NCBI RefSeq assembly: GCF_036010505.1
Contig: NZ_CP108569.1
Span: 1,924,001-1,988,000 of the forward strand
Direction of reading: 5' to 3'
Length of the DNA: 64,000 bases
Source: Streptomyces sp. NBC_01197
GTDB taxonomy: Bacteria > Actinomycetota > Actinomycetes > Streptomycetales > Streptomycetaceae
Position numbers and translations under genes: made by a program
The notes under the pieces: model-generated
What the model was told of the DNA's origin: nothing
The model's database searches: none
Seen by the model: only the letters and a program-made list of their open reading frames with translations
Part shown: positions 9,658 through 18,321 of the stretch, piece after piece
How the letters are laid out: each line of letters begins with the position of its first letter
How positions within the stretch are numbered: position 1 is the stretch's first letter

Positions 9658-9903
9658 CTGAAGCCTCCTTGAGCAGCGGGGTTGAACCGCAGGGTAGCCC
9701 TCGGCCGCGAGGCGGGCAGCGGAGCCCGGACCGGGAGGGGGGCGGTGCCAACCGTGGTAGTTTCGTTCCACCGGCGCAGTCGTTGTATGCTGCTTCGGTT
9801 GCCCGATGAGAATCGGGCCATTCCTCCGGTACCGCCACTTCAGTTAATGATTCCGGCGCGCCGGAATTCACTGTAAGTGCACCTGAAGTCTTTGGAGTGA
9901 CCC
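9658..9903. promoter_or_regulatory. Divergent spacer and rpmB leader with a short hairpin
   Basis: This region must hold promoters for rpmB and for the leftward DAK gene. A TATGCT at 9786-9791 is a candidate -10 box for rpmB. Downstream of it GCCCGAT (9801-9807) and ATCGGGC (9812-9818) make a perfect 7-bp hairpin with a GAGA loop in the presumed leader. A GGAG at 9894 serves the GTG start. Confidence 0.45.
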
Positions 9904-10089
9904 GTGGCTGCCAACTGCGACGTCTGCGGCAAGGGGCCGGGCTTCGGCAACAACATTTCGCACTCGCACCGCCGTACTCCGCGTCGTTGGAATCCCAACA
10001 TCCAGCGCGTGCGTGCAGTGGTCGGTCGGACGCCGAAGCGGCTCAACGTCTGCACCTCGTGCATCAAGGCCGGCAAGGTCTCGCGCTAA
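9904..10089 (+). CDS. rpmB: 50S ribosomal protein L28
   Basis: A 61-residue large-subunit ribosomal protein starting at a GTG with GGAG upstream. The chain begins [20 protein letters not shown] and ends [12 protein letters not shown]. The two CxxC pairs (CDVC and CTSC) identify the zinc-ribbon form of L28. It is transcribed alone and followed by a strong hairpin. Confidence 0.97.
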   Translation: MAANCDVCGKGPGFGNNISHSHRRTPRRWNPNIQRVRAVVGRTPKRLNVCTSCIKAGKVSR

Positions 10090-10167
10090 TCTGTGGTTGC
10101 TCCCCGCCTGTGCGGGGACTGATCCCGCCGACGTTTCGTCGTAGCGCAGCCCCTTGCGGTTGCCTTG

Positions 10168-10200
10168 AAAAGCCGGTCCACCTCGGTGGACCGGCTTTTT
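10168..10200 (+). terminator. Rho-independent terminator of rpmB
   Basis: AAAAGCCGGTCCACC and its exact complement enclose a tiny loop (10168-10198), and the right arm runs into T-residues to 10200. This is the clearest intrinsic terminator in the window, about 80 bp after the rpmB stop. Confidence 0.9.
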
Positions 10201-10325
10201 CGCATTCCCACGCGCATTCCCACGTGTATTCCTACGCACTCATTTCCACGCATTCCCCCTGAGCGCCCGCTGAAGGGCGGGCCCGGCTGCCCGGACCCGT
10301 CCCCGTCCTCACCCGGGCGGGCAGC

Positions 10326-11117
10326 TCACCGGCGGAACTGCCAGCCGTGGTCCACCGGGCCGATGCCCGAGCCCAGCGGGAATCCGGCGCCGATGGCGCC
10401 CGTGACGTACTCCTTGGCCGCGGCCACCGCTTCGGGCACGGCCAGACCGTGCGCCAGCTGCGCCGCGACGGCCGAGGCCAGCGTGCATCCGGTGCCGTGC
10501 GTATGGCGGTTGTCTAGCCGGGGCGCCCGCAGCCAGTGCTCCGCGCCGCCGTCGGTCAGCAGGTCCACCGCGTCACCCGCGAGATGACCGCCCTTGACCA
10601 GCACCCACTGCGGCCCGTGGGCCAGCACGGCCGCCGCCGCACGCGGCAGATCGGCCTCGCACTCCACCCGTACGCCGGTGAGCTGCGCCACCTCGTCCAG
10701 GTTGGGGGTGGCGACCGTGGCCACCGGCAGCAGCCGCTTCCGTACGGAGTCGAGCGCCGATGCCGCGAGCAGCGGGTCGCCGTGCTTGGAGACCCCCACC
10801 GGGTCGACGACCACCGGGGCCCGGGTCCCGGCGAGCAGCCCGGCCACCGTCTCCACCAGCTCCGCCGACGACAGCATCCCGGTCTTCACCGCGTCGACGC
10901 CGATGTCGTCCACGACCGCGCGGTACTGGGCGCGTACGGCGTCGGCGGGCAGCTCCCACGCGCCGTGCACGCCCTGTGAGTTCTGGGCGGTGACCGCGGT
11001 GAGCACGCTCATGCCGTGCACCCCGAGGGCGAGCATCGTCTTCAGGTCGGCCTGGATGCCCGCGCCGCCGCCGGAGTCCGATCCGGCGACGGTCAGGACC
11101 AGCGGTGGCGCCGTCAT
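10326..11117 (-). CDS. thiD: Hydroxymethylpyrimidine/phosphomethylpyrimidine kinase
   Basis: Phosphorylates hydroxymethylpyrimidine twice to give HMP-PP for thiamine synthesis. The 263-residue ribokinase-fold protein opens with [19 protein letters not shown], the substrate-binding signature, and has the C-terminal anion-hole motif [13 protein letters not shown]. Its ATG at 11117 overlaps the thiL stop in an ATGA, so translation is probably coupled to thiL. No TPP riboswitch is evident directly upstream; none would be needed if it is co-transcribed with thiL. Confidence 0.95.
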   Translation of the reverse strand: MTAPPLVLTVAGSDSGGGAGIQADLKTMLALGVHGMSVLTAVTAQNSQGVHGAWELPADAVRAQYRAVVDDIGVDAVKTGMLSSAELVETVAGLLAGTRAPVVVDPVGVSKHGDPLLAASALDSVRKRLLPVATVATPNLDEVAQLTGVRVECEADLPRAAAAVLAHGPQWVLVKGGHLAGDAVDLLTDGGAEHWLRAPRLDNRHTHGTGCTLASAVAAQLAHGLAVPEAVAAAKEYVTGAIGAGFPLGSGIGPVDHGWQFRR

Positions 11118-12079
11118 GACGGGTCCTCCCCGAAGTGGTCCCAGCCGCCCTTGCTGGTCCATGGCGCCCCGTCGACCGTCACATGGGGCAGCGCGGAGGG
11201 GTTGACCACCTCGCCGATCACCTTCCAGCGCGCGGGCAGTTTCACCTCCGGGGGGAACGTCGCCACGATCGCGTGGTCCTCTCCCCCGGTGAGCACCCAC
11301 TGGAGCGGGTCCACACCGACGGCCTGGCCGATGTCGCTCATCTGCGTGGGGATGTCGATGAGCCCCGCCCGCAGGTCGATCCGGACCTTGCTGGCCTCGG
11401 CGATGTGCCCGAGGTCGGCCACCAGACCGTCGCTGACGTCGGTCATCGCGGTGGCGCCGAGGCCGGCGGCCGCGGGGCCGGCGTGGTAGGGGGGCTCGGG
11501 GCGCCGGTGCGCCTCCACGAAGGCGCGGGGTGAGCGGAATCCGCGGGAGAGCACCGCGAACCCGGCGGCGGACCAGCCGAGCCATCCGGTGACGGCCACG
11601 ACGTCGCCGGGCCTGGCGCCGGACCTGGTGACCGGTTCGTGGTTGCGCAGATCGCCGAGCGCGGTGATGGACACGGTGATCGTGTCTCCCCGTACGACAT
11701 CACCCCCGACCACGGCGGCTCCCGCGACCTGGCACTCGTCGCGGATGCCGTCCATCAGTTCGGTGGGCCAGGTGACCGGGAGCTCGGCGGGCACGACGAG
11801 CCCCAGGAGTATCGCGGTGGGCACCGCGCCCATGGCCGCGATGTCCGCGAGGTTCTGCGCCGCCGCCTTGCGGCCCACGTCGTACGCGGTGGACCAGTCC
11901 CGGCGGAAGTGCCGCCCCTCCAGCAGGATGTCCGTGCTCGCCACGACCCGCCGGTCGGGGGCGGCCACGACCGCGGCGTCGTCGCCGGGCCCCAGCCGTA
12001 CCGCCGGGGTCGTCGTGAGCCGGGAGGTGAGCTCTCTGATCAGCCCGAACTCCCCGAGCTCCCCCACAGTGCCCTTCAT
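11114..12079 (-). CDS. thiL: Thiamine-monophosphate kinase
   Basis: Converts thiamine monophosphate to the active cofactor thiamine pyrophosphate using ATP. The 321-residue protein of the PurM/SelD-type fold has the N-terminal motif GPGDDAAVV with metal-binding acids, [11 protein letters not shown], and ADIAAMGA, all typical of ThiL. It is the first gene of a two-gene thiL-thiD unit transcribed leftward. The ~280-bp spacer to the rightward Lrp-like gene should contain both promoters. I did not find a convincing thi-box there. Confidence 0.95.
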   Translation of the reverse strand: MKGTVGELGEFGLIRELTSRLTTTPAVRLGPGDDAAVVAAPDRRVVASTDILLEGRHFRRDWSTAYDVGRKAAAQNLADIAAMGAVPTAILLGLVVPAELPVTWPTELMDGIRDECQVAGAAVVGGDVVRGDTITVSITALGDLRNHEPVTRSGARPGDVVAVTGWLGWSAAGFAVLSRGFRSPRAFVEAHRRPEPPYHAGPAAAGLGATAMTDVSDGLVADLGHIAEASKVRIDLRAGLIDIPTQMSDIGQAVGVDPLQWVLTGGEDHAIVATFPPEVKLPARWKVIGEVVNPSALPHVTVDGAPWTSKGGWDHFGEDPS

Positions 12080-12362
12080 CGCCCGTCGCCTCTCCTCGTG
12101 ATCCGGACCTCGTGTCCGGGCTGTTCGCCGGCCTGCCTGCCAGGGGAGATGCCCCGTACACCCTGTATGCCCCGATCGGCCGGCGCTCGCGGACTCCCAC
12201 TGCCGCGGGTACCGTCAATCAGGTACGTCAACTCTGTATCCCATACACCCCGTACGCGTGTGACTGCCGGGTGCGCGGGTCTCCCCGCCGCCCGGAGCTA
12301 CGCGATACCGTGGCGTCCCTTTCTCTCCCCCACATGATCCTCGTGGCCGCCTTGGAGGTTCC

Positions 12363-12596
12363 GTGGTACAGGCGTACATCCTCATTCAGACCGAAGTGGG
12401 CAAGGCGACAGCGGTCGCCGAGTTCGTCGGGAAACTCCCCGGAGTGATCCAGGCAGAGGACGTCACCGGTCCGTACGACGTGATCGTGCGCGCGCAGGCC
12501 GACACCGTCGACGAGCTCGGCCGCATGGTGGTCGCCAGGGTCCAGCAAGTGGAAGGCATCACGCGGACCCTGACCTGCCCGGTCGTCCATCTGTAG
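12363..12596 (+). CDS. Stand-alone Lrp/AsnC ligand-binding (RAM) domain protein
   Basis: A 77-residue protein consisting only of the RAM domain of Lrp/AsnC regulators, without a helix-turn-helix. The fold is seen in VQAYILIQTEVGKATAVAEF, DVTGPYDVIVRAQ and the end LTCPVVHL. Such proteins oligomerise and can bind amino acids, and may modulate full-length Lrp proteins; no DNA binding is expected. The GTG start has GGAGG upstream. It is followed after 19 bp by the DUF3515 lipoprotein gene. Confidence 0.88.
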   Translation: MVQAYILIQTEVGKATAVAEFVGKLPGVIQAEDVTGPYDVIVRAQADTVDELGRMVVARVQQVEGITRTLTCPVVHL

Positions 12597-12615
12597 CCCC
12601 CTCTACGCTGAGCCG

Positions 12616-13086
12616 GTGAAGACCGATCGCCGCCGGCGCCTGTCCCTTTCCGCCGCCGCCCTGCTGCTGGCGGCCGCGGGCTGTTCCTCGACGGACGGCA
12701 GCACGTCCGTCGCGGTTCCCGAGCCTCCCGCGGCCCAGGTCAAGCTCTGCGGGGCGCTCGACAAGGAGCTGCCGAAGACCGTCGCGGGACTGACCCGCGG
12801 CGATCCGGCACCGAAGTCCGAACTGACCGCCGCCTGGGGGGATGCGGCGATCGTACTGCGCTGCGGGGTCCCGCGGCCCGCGGAGATGGACGACTCCCGG
12901 GCCAGGGCCGTGGACGCGAACGGGGTCAACTGGCTGCTGGAGCAGCGGGACAGCGGACCCCGGTTCACGACCACGTACCGCAAGGCCTACGTGGAGGTGA
13001 CCCTGGGGCAGAAGTACGCCCACGACGCCACCCCGCTCTCCGACTTCGCGGGCGCCATCAGGAAGACGGATCCGTCCAGCCTCTGA
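12616..13086 (+). CDS. DUF3515 lipoprotein
   Basis: A 156-residue predicted lipoprotein. The signal peptide (KTDRRRRLSLSAAALLLAAA) ends in the lipobox AAGC at about residues 20-23, so the mature protein would be anchored outside the membrane through Cys. The remainder matches the actinobacterial DUF3515 family, with conserved Cys residues (KLCGAL and LRCGVPRP) likely to form a disulfide. Its function is unknown. It often neighbours ddlA in Streptomyces, and here it converges on ddlA with only 20 bp between stops. Confidence 0.85.
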   Translation: MKTDRRRRLSLSAAALLLAAAGCSSTDGSTSVAVPEPPAAQVKLCGALDKELPKTVAGLTRGDPAPKSELTAAWGDAAIVLRCGVPRPAEMDDSRARAVDANGVNWLLEQRDSGPRFTTTYRKAYVEVTLGQKYAHDATPLSDFAGAIRKTDPSSL

Positions 13087-13106
13087 GGGCCGGCCGGCGT
13101 ACGGTC

Positions 13107-14270
13107 TCAGCGCAGCCCCGTCGACCGGCTGAGCGCGGCCTGGATCAGCCGGTCCACCAGCTCCGGGTAGCCGACGCCGCTCTCCTGCCACATGCGCGGG
13201 TACATCGAGATCGGTGTGAACCCGGGCATGGTGTTGATCTCGTTGATGACGAACCGGCCGTCCTCGGTGAGGAAGAAGTCGGCGCGCACCAGCCCCTCGC
13301 ACGACACCGCCTCGAACGCCTCGACGGCGAGCCGCTGCACCTCGGCGGTCTCCTCGTCCGTCAGCGGTGCGGGCACCATGCCCTCGGCCGACTCACCGGG
13401 GATGTACTTCGCCTCGAAGTCGTAGAAGTCGTGCGAGGTGACCGGCGGGATCTCGGCGGGCACGCTCGCCCGCGGACCGTCCTCGAACTCCAGCACTCCG
13501 CACTCGATCTCGCGGCCCCGCAGCAGCGCCTCGACCAGCACCTTGGGGTCGTGGCGCCTGGCCTCTTCGACGGCGTCGTCGAGACCGGCCAGTGAGTCGA
13601 CCTTGGTGATGCCCATCGACGAACCGCCGCGCGCGGGCTTGATGAACAGCGGCCAGCCGTGTTCACCGGCGAAGTCCACGATCTTCTTGCGGGCGGCGGC
13701 CGGGGCCAGGTTCCACTCGCGGGGGCGGATCACCTCGTACGGGCCGACCGGCAGCCCGTAGGAGAGGAACACCCGCTTCATGTACTCCTTGTCCTGGCCG
13801 ACGGCGGACGCGAGGACGCCCGCGCCGACGTAGGGCACTCCGGAGAGTTCGAGCAGGCCCTGGAGGGTGCCGTCCTCGCCGTAGGGGCCGTGCAGCATCG
13901 GGAAGACCACGTCGACGTCGCCCAGCACCTTGGGCACCGAGCCCGGCTCGCTGTAGACCACTTCGCGGTTTCCGGGGTCGACGGAGAGCACCACGGCACC
14001 CTCGGCGCCCTCGGCGATGGCGGCCACCGACGGCATGGTGCGGTCGCTGATGGCCATCCGCTCGGGATCGTCCGCGGTCAGCGCCCAGCGGCCGTCCGTG
14101 GTGATGCCGATGGGCAGTACGTCGTACTTCGTCCGGTCGATGGCGCGCAGGACAGCGCCCGCAGTGACCACCGAGATAGCGTGTTCGGAGCTGCGCCCGC
14201 CGAAGACAACCGCCACACGCGGCTTACGACGCTGCTGCTCAGGGCTCTGGGATGAGTTCTCGCTGCTCAT
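13107..14270 (-). CDS. ddlA: D-alanine--D-alanine ligase
   Basis: ATP-grasp ligase that makes the D-Ala-D-Ala dipeptide of peptidoglycan precursors. The 387-residue protein has the N-terminal VAVVFGGRSSEHAIS, the glycine-rich loop region KPARGGSSMGITKV, and the C-terminal metal-binding signature VINEINTMPGFTPISMYP. The Tyr/Ser specificity region looks like the D-Ala type and not the D-lactate (vancomycin-resistance) type, though I cannot confirm that by alignment. It lies 34 bp downstream of gpsA in the same direction. Confidence 0.95.
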   Translation of the reverse strand: MSSENSSQSPEQQRRKPRVAVVFGGRSSEHAISVVTAGAVLRAIDRTKYDVLPIGITTDGRWALTADDPERMAISDRTMPSVAAIAEGAEGAVVLSVDPGNREVVYSEPGSVPKVLGDVDVVFPMLHGPYGEDGTLQGLLELSGVPYVGAGVLASAVGQDKEYMKRVFLSYGLPVGPYEVIRPREWNLAPAAARKKIVDFAGEHGWPLFIKPARGGSSMGITKVDSLAGLDDAVEEARRHDPKVLVEALLRGREIECGVLEFEDGPRASVPAEIPPVTSHDFYDFEAKYIPGESAEGMVPAPLTDEETAEVQRLAVEAFEAVSCEGLVRADFFLTEDGRFVINEINTMPGFTPISMYPRMWQESGVGYPELVDRLIQAALSRSTGLR

Positions 14271-14304
14271 ATCGCGTTGAGAGTACCTGCTGGTACGTAT
14301 CGAG

Positions 14305-15306
14305 TCAGCGTCGCTCGGCCTTGGCGCTGCGGGACATCAGTTCCTTCAGCGCAACGACCGGCGCCTTCCCGTTGTGGACGATGTCCACAACAGTTTCCGT
14401 GATGGGCATTTCGACGCCGTGCCGGCGGGCCAGATCGGCCACCGACTCACAGGACTTGACGCCTTCGGCCGTCTGACTGGTGGCCGCGATGGTCTCCTGC
14501 AGCGTCATGCCCCGGCCGAGGTTGGTGCCGAAGGTGTGGTTGCGGGAGAGCGGCGACGAGCAGGTGGCCACCAGGTCGCCCAGGCCCGCGAGTCCGGAGA
14601 AGGTCAGCGGATCAGCGCCCATCGCCAGGCCCAGACGGGTGGTCTCGGCGAGTCCCCGGGTGATCAGGGAACCCTTGGCGTTGTCACCGAGCCCCATGCC
14701 GTCGGCGATCCCGACGGCGAGGCCGATCACGTTCTTGACGGCGCCGCCCAGTTCGCAGCCGATGACGTCGGTGTTGGTGTACGGGCGGAAGTACGCGGTG
14801 TGGCAGGCGGCCTGGAGCCGCTGGGCCACCGCTTCGTCCCGGCAGGCGACGACGGCGGCAGCGGGCATCCGGCCGGCGATCTCCTTGGCCAGGTTGGGCC
14901 CGGTGAGTACGGCGACGCGCTCGGCGGGGACCTTGCCGACCTCCTCGATGACCTCGCTCATCCGCTTGGCCGTGCCGAGTTCGACGCCCTTCATCAGCGA
15001 GACGAGTACGGTGCCGGGGTGCAGCAGCCCGGTCCAGTCGGCCAGGTTGGCGCGCAGCGTCTGCGACGGGACGGCGAGCACGGTGAACTCCGCGTCGCGG
15101 GCGGCCTCGGCGGGGTCGGCGGTGGCCCGCACCGACGCCGGGAGTTCGATCCCCGGCAGATAGTCCGGGTTATTACGGGTGGTGTTGATGGCCTCGGCGA
15201 GAGCGGCGCGGCGCCCCCAGAGGGCCACCTCGCACCCCGCGTCGGCGAGGACCATGGCGAAAGCCGTGCCCCAGGATCCGTTGCCGAAGACGGCTGCTCG
15301 CGTCAC
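14305..15306 (-). CDS. gpsA: NAD(P)-dependent glycerol-3-phosphate dehydrogenase
   Basis: Reduces dihydroxyacetone phosphate to sn-glycerol-3-phosphate, the backbone of phospholipids. The 333-residue protein begins TRAAVFGNGSWGTAFAMVLA, the dinucleotide-binding loop, and carries the catalytic Lys region GGAVKNVIGLAVG. The GTG start at 15306 overlaps the plsC stop as GTGA, so plsC and gpsA are translationally coupled. This makes sense because PlsC acylates the product made from GpsA's glycerol-3-phosphate. ddlA follows downstream. Confidence 0.95.
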   Translation of the reverse strand: MTRAAVFGNGSWGTAFAMVLADAGCEVALWGRRAALAEAINTTRNNPDYLPGIELPASVRATADPAEAARDAEFTVLAVPSQTLRANLADWTGLLHPGTVLVSLMKGVELGTAKRMSEVIEEVGKVPAERVAVLTGPNLAKEIAGRMPAAAVVACRDEAVAQRLQAACHTAYFRPYTNTDVIGCELGGAVKNVIGLAVGIADGMGLGDNAKGSLITRGLAETTRLGLAMGADPLTFSGLAGLGDLVATCSSPLSRNHTFGTNLGRGMTLQETIAATSQTAEGVKSCESVADLARRHGVEMPITETVVDIVHNGKAPVVALKELMSRSAKAERR

Positions 15307-16055
15307 TTGGTGCCCTCTCCTGCGGCCTTGCGGCGCTCTGCGGCGCGGGCCTTGCGGTGGTCGTACGGTTCGGTGGGGGCCTGCTCGCCGCGCAGGTCCT
15401 CCAACAGGGCGGTGACGGCGGCCATGATGGCCTCGGTCGCCTCCCGCAGCACCTCGGGCGTCGGGTCCTTGCCGTAGAACCGCGCCAGGTCCACCGGCGG
15501 TCCGGCCTTGACCTGAAGGGTCTTGCGAGGGAAGAAGTGGACCTTCTTGCCGCTGGCGTACGGCGGCATCGCGAGGTTGGCACCCCACTGGGCCACCGGG
15601 ATGACCGGCGCCTTGGTGAGCAGAGCCGCCCGTGCGACTCCGCTCTTGGCGGTCATCGGCCACTGCCCGGGGTCACGGGTGAGGGTGCCTTCGGGGTAGA
15701 AGGCGACGCACTGGCCCTTCTCGACGGCGGCCACGGCGGCCCGGAAGGCACCGAAGGCGTTGGAGGACTCCCGGTAGACGGGGATCTGTCCGGTGCCGCG
15801 CAGCAGCAGTCCGACGACGGGCACCTTGAAGAGCGCGGCCTTGGCCAGGAAGCGCGGCACCTTGCCCGTGTTGTACTGGAAGTGACCGTAGGAGAACATG
15901 TCGAGATATGAGTTGTGATTGACAGCGGTGATAAACCCGCCGTCATCCGGAATGTGTTCCATTCCGCTCCAGTCCCGCTTGAACAGAACCAGCAGCGGCG
16001 GTTTAGCAATCACCGCCGCCAGGCGGTACCAGAAGCCGATTCTGCGGCCGGACAC
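15303..16055 (-). CDS. plsC: 1-acyl-sn-glycerol-3-phosphate acyltransferase
   Basis: Membrane-associated acyltransferase that converts lysophosphatidate to phosphatidate. The ~250-residue protein contains the catalytic NHxxxxD box as NHNSYLD near residue 46 and the substrate-binding FYPEGTLTRD. A hydrophobic segment near the N-terminus (LAAVIAKPPLLVLF) may anchor it. I chose the GTG at 16055 because GGAAGG precedes it; an upstream start would add a low-similarity extension. It leads the plsC-gpsA-ddlA unit. Confidence 0.92.
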   Translation of the reverse strand: MSGRRIGFWYRLAAVIAKPPLLVLFKRDWSGMEHIPDDGGFITAVNHNSYLDMFSYGHFQYNTGKVPRFLAKAALFKVPVVGLLLRGTGQIPVYRESSNAFGAFRAAVAAVEKGQCVAFYPEGTLTRDPGQWPMTAKSGVARAALLTKAPVIPVAQWGANLAMPPYASGKKVHFFPRKTLQVKAGPPVDLARFYGKDPTPEVLREATEAIMAAVTALLEDLRGEQAPTEPYDHRKARAAERRKAAGEGTK

Positions 16056-16202
16056 TCGGACACCTTCCTCTTGTTCCTCTTGGACCTCAACGCTGCCTGG
16101 CTTCCTGACGTCACCTGTCGCACCGGGCCCCTGCTCTGTCGAGAACACCGTACGCCCGGCCCGGCCCGCCCGGTATCGCGGGCTCGGGCCACAATGGGGC
16201 CG

Positions 16203-16898
16203 ATGCCGAACACGGATCGGACCCCCAACTGGTCCCTGGTCGTACCCCTGAAGCCCTTGTCGCTGGCGAAGAGCAGACTCTCACCGACGGCGTCCGACGC
16301 GGTGCGTCCGGGGCTCGCCCTGGCCTTCGCGCAGGACACCGTGGCGGCGGCGCTGGCCTGTTCCGCCGTGCGGGATGTGGCCGTCGTCACCAACGACGCG
16401 CTGGCCGCCGCCGAACTCGCCTCACTGGGTGCCCGGATTGTGCCGGACAGGGCAGCGGCGGGACTGAACCCCGCACTGGCGCTCGGTGCGCGTTCCGTCC
16501 GCGAGCTGCGCCCCGGAGCCGCCGTTGCCGCACTCAACGCCGACCTTCCCGCACTGCGCCCGGCGGAATTGCGACGGGTGCTCGACCGGGCGACTGAATT
16601 CCCCCGTGCATTTCTGACGGATGCCGCCGGAATCGGCACGACGTTGCTGACCGCGCGGGCGGAAACTGAATTGAGCCCGGCATTCGGCGGGCTGTCACGG
16701 GCGCGGCATTCCGCGTCGGGGGCGGTGGAAATACTGCTCGACGGCGTGGCATCGGTGCGCCAGGACGTGGACACCGGCGACGATCTGCTGGCCGCGGTGG
16801 CCCTGGGGCTCGGCCAGTACACGGCCCGCAGGTACGCGGCGGTCGCCGGGGGGCCGGGGCCCGTCCGCGGCCGGGAAGGCCGTCACCGGACGCCGTAA
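16203..16898 (+). CDS. cofC: 2-phospho-L-lactate/phosphoenolpyruvate guanylyltransferase
   Basis: Nucleotidyltransferase of the CofC/FbiD family, which activates a three-carbon acid (phospholactate in archaea, PEP in mycobacteria) for coenzyme F420 biosynthesis. The ~231-residue protein starts WSLVVPLKPLSLAKSRLS with the conserved Lys, has LNADLPALRPAEL as the nucleotide-metal site, and DTGDDLLAA near the end. ATG at 16203 is chosen; an in-frame ATG at 16194 is possible. It diverges from plsC across ~150 bp. Actinobacteria use F420 widely, including in antibiotic pathways. Confidence 0.88.
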   Translation: MPNTDRTPNWSLVVPLKPLSLAKSRLSPTASDAVRPGLALAFAQDTVAAALACSAVRDVAVVTNDALAAAELASLGARIVPDRAAAGLNPALALGARSVRELRPGAAVAALNADLPALRPAELRRVLDRATEFPRAFLTDAAGIGTTLLTARAETELSPAFGGLSRARHSASGAVEILLDGVASVRQDVDTGDDLLAAVALGLGQYTARRYAAVAGGPGPVRGREGRHRTP

Positions 16899-16907
16899 GC
16901 TGCGCTC

Positions 16908-17120
16908 ATGCAGGCGACCGCGTACACGTACGACTCCGAGACCCGCAGCGGCAGTGTGCTGCTCGACGACGGCACCCCGGTGGATTTCGGTGCTGCGGCC
17001 TTCGACGCGGGCGGTCTGCGGCTGCTGCGGCCCGGGCAGCGGGTACGGATCGAGACGGCGGACAACGGCGCCGCCGGCGAAGCCCCGCGGATCACGCTGG
17101 TGACGCTGGTGACGCTCTGA
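16908..17120 (+). CDS. Small conserved protein, cold-shock-like
   Basis: A 70-residue protein beginning QATAYTYDSETRSGSVLLDD. The pattern of alternating hydrophobic strands (GSVLLDDGTPVDF, LRLLRPGQRVRIE) resembles a cold-shock/OB-type beta barrel but lacks a clear RNP motif, so nucleic-acid binding is only a guess. It starts 9 bp after cofC and is likely co-transcribed with it. A strong hairpin follows. Confidence 0.7.
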   Translation: MQATAYTYDSETRSGSVLLDDGTPVDFGAAAFDAGGLRLLRPGQRVRIETADNGAAGEAPRITLVTLVTL

Positions 17121-17151
17121 CGCCCGCGGTCTGAGGCCCACAACGCACCGC

Positions 17152-17181
17152 GGGCCGGACTCCCCAGGGGGAGTCCGGCCC
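17152..17181. terminator. Bidirectional hairpin terminator
   Basis: GGGCCGGACTCCCC and its exact complement form a 14-bp perfect stem with almost no loop between the convergent ends of the small cold-shock-like gene and hupS. It lacks a T-run but is well placed to stop transcription from both sides. Confidence 0.75.
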
Positions 17182-17201
17182 GACGCGTGTGGCTCTGCCG
17201 C

Positions 17202-17846
17202 TTACTTCTTCCTGGCGGTGGCCTTCTTGGCGGTGGTCTTGCGCGCCGTGGCCTTCTTGGCCGGGGCCTTCTTCGCCGCGGCCTTCTTCGCCGGCGCCGT
17301 CTTCTTCGCGGTCGCCTTCTTGGCAGTGGTCTTCTGGGCCGGGGCCGTCTTCTTCGCGGCCGTCTTCTTGCCGGTGGTGGCCTTCTTCGCCGCGGTGGCC
17401 TTCTTGGCCGCCACCGTCTTCTTGGCGGTCGTGGCCTTCTTCGCGGCCGCCTTCTTGGCAGTGGTGGCCTTCTTCGCGGCCGCCTTCTTGACCGTCGTAC
17501 GGGTGGAAGCACCGCCCGAGAGGCTGCCCTTGGGCGCCTTCTTCACAGCCACGTCGTTCTTCGGGAGTTTCTTCGAGCCGCTGACGAGGTCCTTGAAGCC
17601 CTGGCCCGCACGGAAGCGCGGCACCGAGGTCTTCTTGACCCGTACTCGCTCCCCCGTCTGCGGGTTGCGGGCGTACCGGGCAGGCCTGTCGACCTTCTCG
17701 AACGAGCCGAAGCCGGTGACCGACACACGGTCGCCGCCGACAACTGCGCGGACGATCGCGTCCAGTACGGCATCGACAGCGTCTGCGGCCTGCTGGCGGC
17801 CACCGACCTTGTCGGCGATGGCCTCTACGAGCTGCGCCTTGTTCAC
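17202..17846 (-). CDS. hupS: HU-family DNA-binding protein with histone-H1-like tail
   Basis: Nucleoid protein unique to actinobacteria that joins an HU domain to a lysine-rich tail; in S. coelicolor HupS compacts spore nucleoids. Residues 1-90 are canonical HU (MNKAQLVEAIADKVGG, VTGFGSFEKVDRPARYARNPQTGE). From about residue 100 to 214 the sequence is almost entirely Lys, Ala and Thr in repeated AAKKAT/TAKK units, like eukaryotic H1 C-termini. The length matches known HupS. The gene is monocistronic; the region to its right is AT-richer (17850-17945) and likely contains its promoter. Confidence 0.95.
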   Translation of the reverse strand: MNKAQLVEAIADKVGGRQQAADAVDAVLDAIVRAVVGGDRVSVTGFGSFEKVDRPARYARNPQTGERVRVKKTSVPRFRAGQGFKDLVSGSKKLPKNDVAVKKAPKGSLSGGASTRTTVKKAAAKKATTAKKAAAKKATTAKKTVAAKKATAAKKATTGKKTAAKKTAPAQKTTAKKATAKKTAPAKKAAAKKAPAKKATARKTTAKKATARKK

Positions 17847-17971
17847 GTCTTCCCCTTCGGAGACATTGCCTGAACGAAACTGTCCAGGCTTTTTCGCACG
17901 TTAGGCAGATATATACCGCAAATCAAACACGAAACGGTCTAATCACCCTTGTGCCGCAACGAACTCAACCG

Positions 17972-18217
17972 TCACGGAGATCCACCAAGGGAGTTGCCAT
18001 CGGGGAATCGACCCTCGTCGAGGTCCTTCATCAACCGGTCCAGCCGCGTTGCTGCATCGGTGAGATCGTGCTTCGCCGCGGCCGTGATGACCAACAGCTT
18101 CCGGGACAGCGCCATCCGTACGCCCTCCGGGACTTGCAGTTCACGCACCCTTGCGTGCGCTTCTTTCATTTGTTCGGCGACTTCCGCGTAAAGCTTGAGT
18201 TGGTTGTCGCGTTCCAT
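17972..18217 (-). CDS. Small helical protein of unknown function
   Basis: An 81-residue, highly charged and probably all-helical protein beginning MERDNQLKLYAEVAEQMKEAH. A second helix bundle, MALSRKLLVITAAAKHDLTDAATRLDRLMKDLDEGRF, follows. There is no signal peptide or cysteine. I do not recognise a functional family. It sits between the leuCD terminator and hupS and reads the same way. The ATG at 18217 is preferred over an upstream start that would add an Arg-rich segment. Confidence 0.7.
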   Translation of the reverse strand: MERDNQLKLYAEVAEQMKEAHARVRELQVPEGVRMALSRKLLVITAAAKHDLTDAATRLDRLMKDLDEGRFPDGNSLGGSP

Positions 18218-18271
18218 GCGCCGATTGTGCCATCTGGGGCGAGTTGTCGCCCGGCGGGGGCTCAACAAGCG

Positions 18272-18305
18272 ACTGCGCCCCCTGCCGGTCGGCAAGGGGC
18301 GCAGT
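18272..18305 (-). terminator. Terminator after leuD
   Basis: ACTGCGCCCC (18272-18281) pairs exactly with GGGGCGCAGT (18296-18305), and the enclosed segment can form a further GCC/GGC stem. It lies 17 bp past the leuD stop codon. Confidence 0.75.
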
Positions 18306-18321
18306 CCTGAAAACGTGCTGC

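Noticed and set aside
12080..12362. A thiamine (TPP) riboswitch upstream of thiL.
   Set aside because: I could not find the conserved CUGAGA and adjacent core elements on the minus strand, so no riboswitch is claimed.
17202..17510. Low-complexity repeats that could look like a CRISPR or satellite array.
   Set aside because: They are the coding repeats of the Lys/Ala/Thr tail of HupS, with variable spacing and no conserved spacer-repeat pattern. No CRISPR array is present anywhere in the window.
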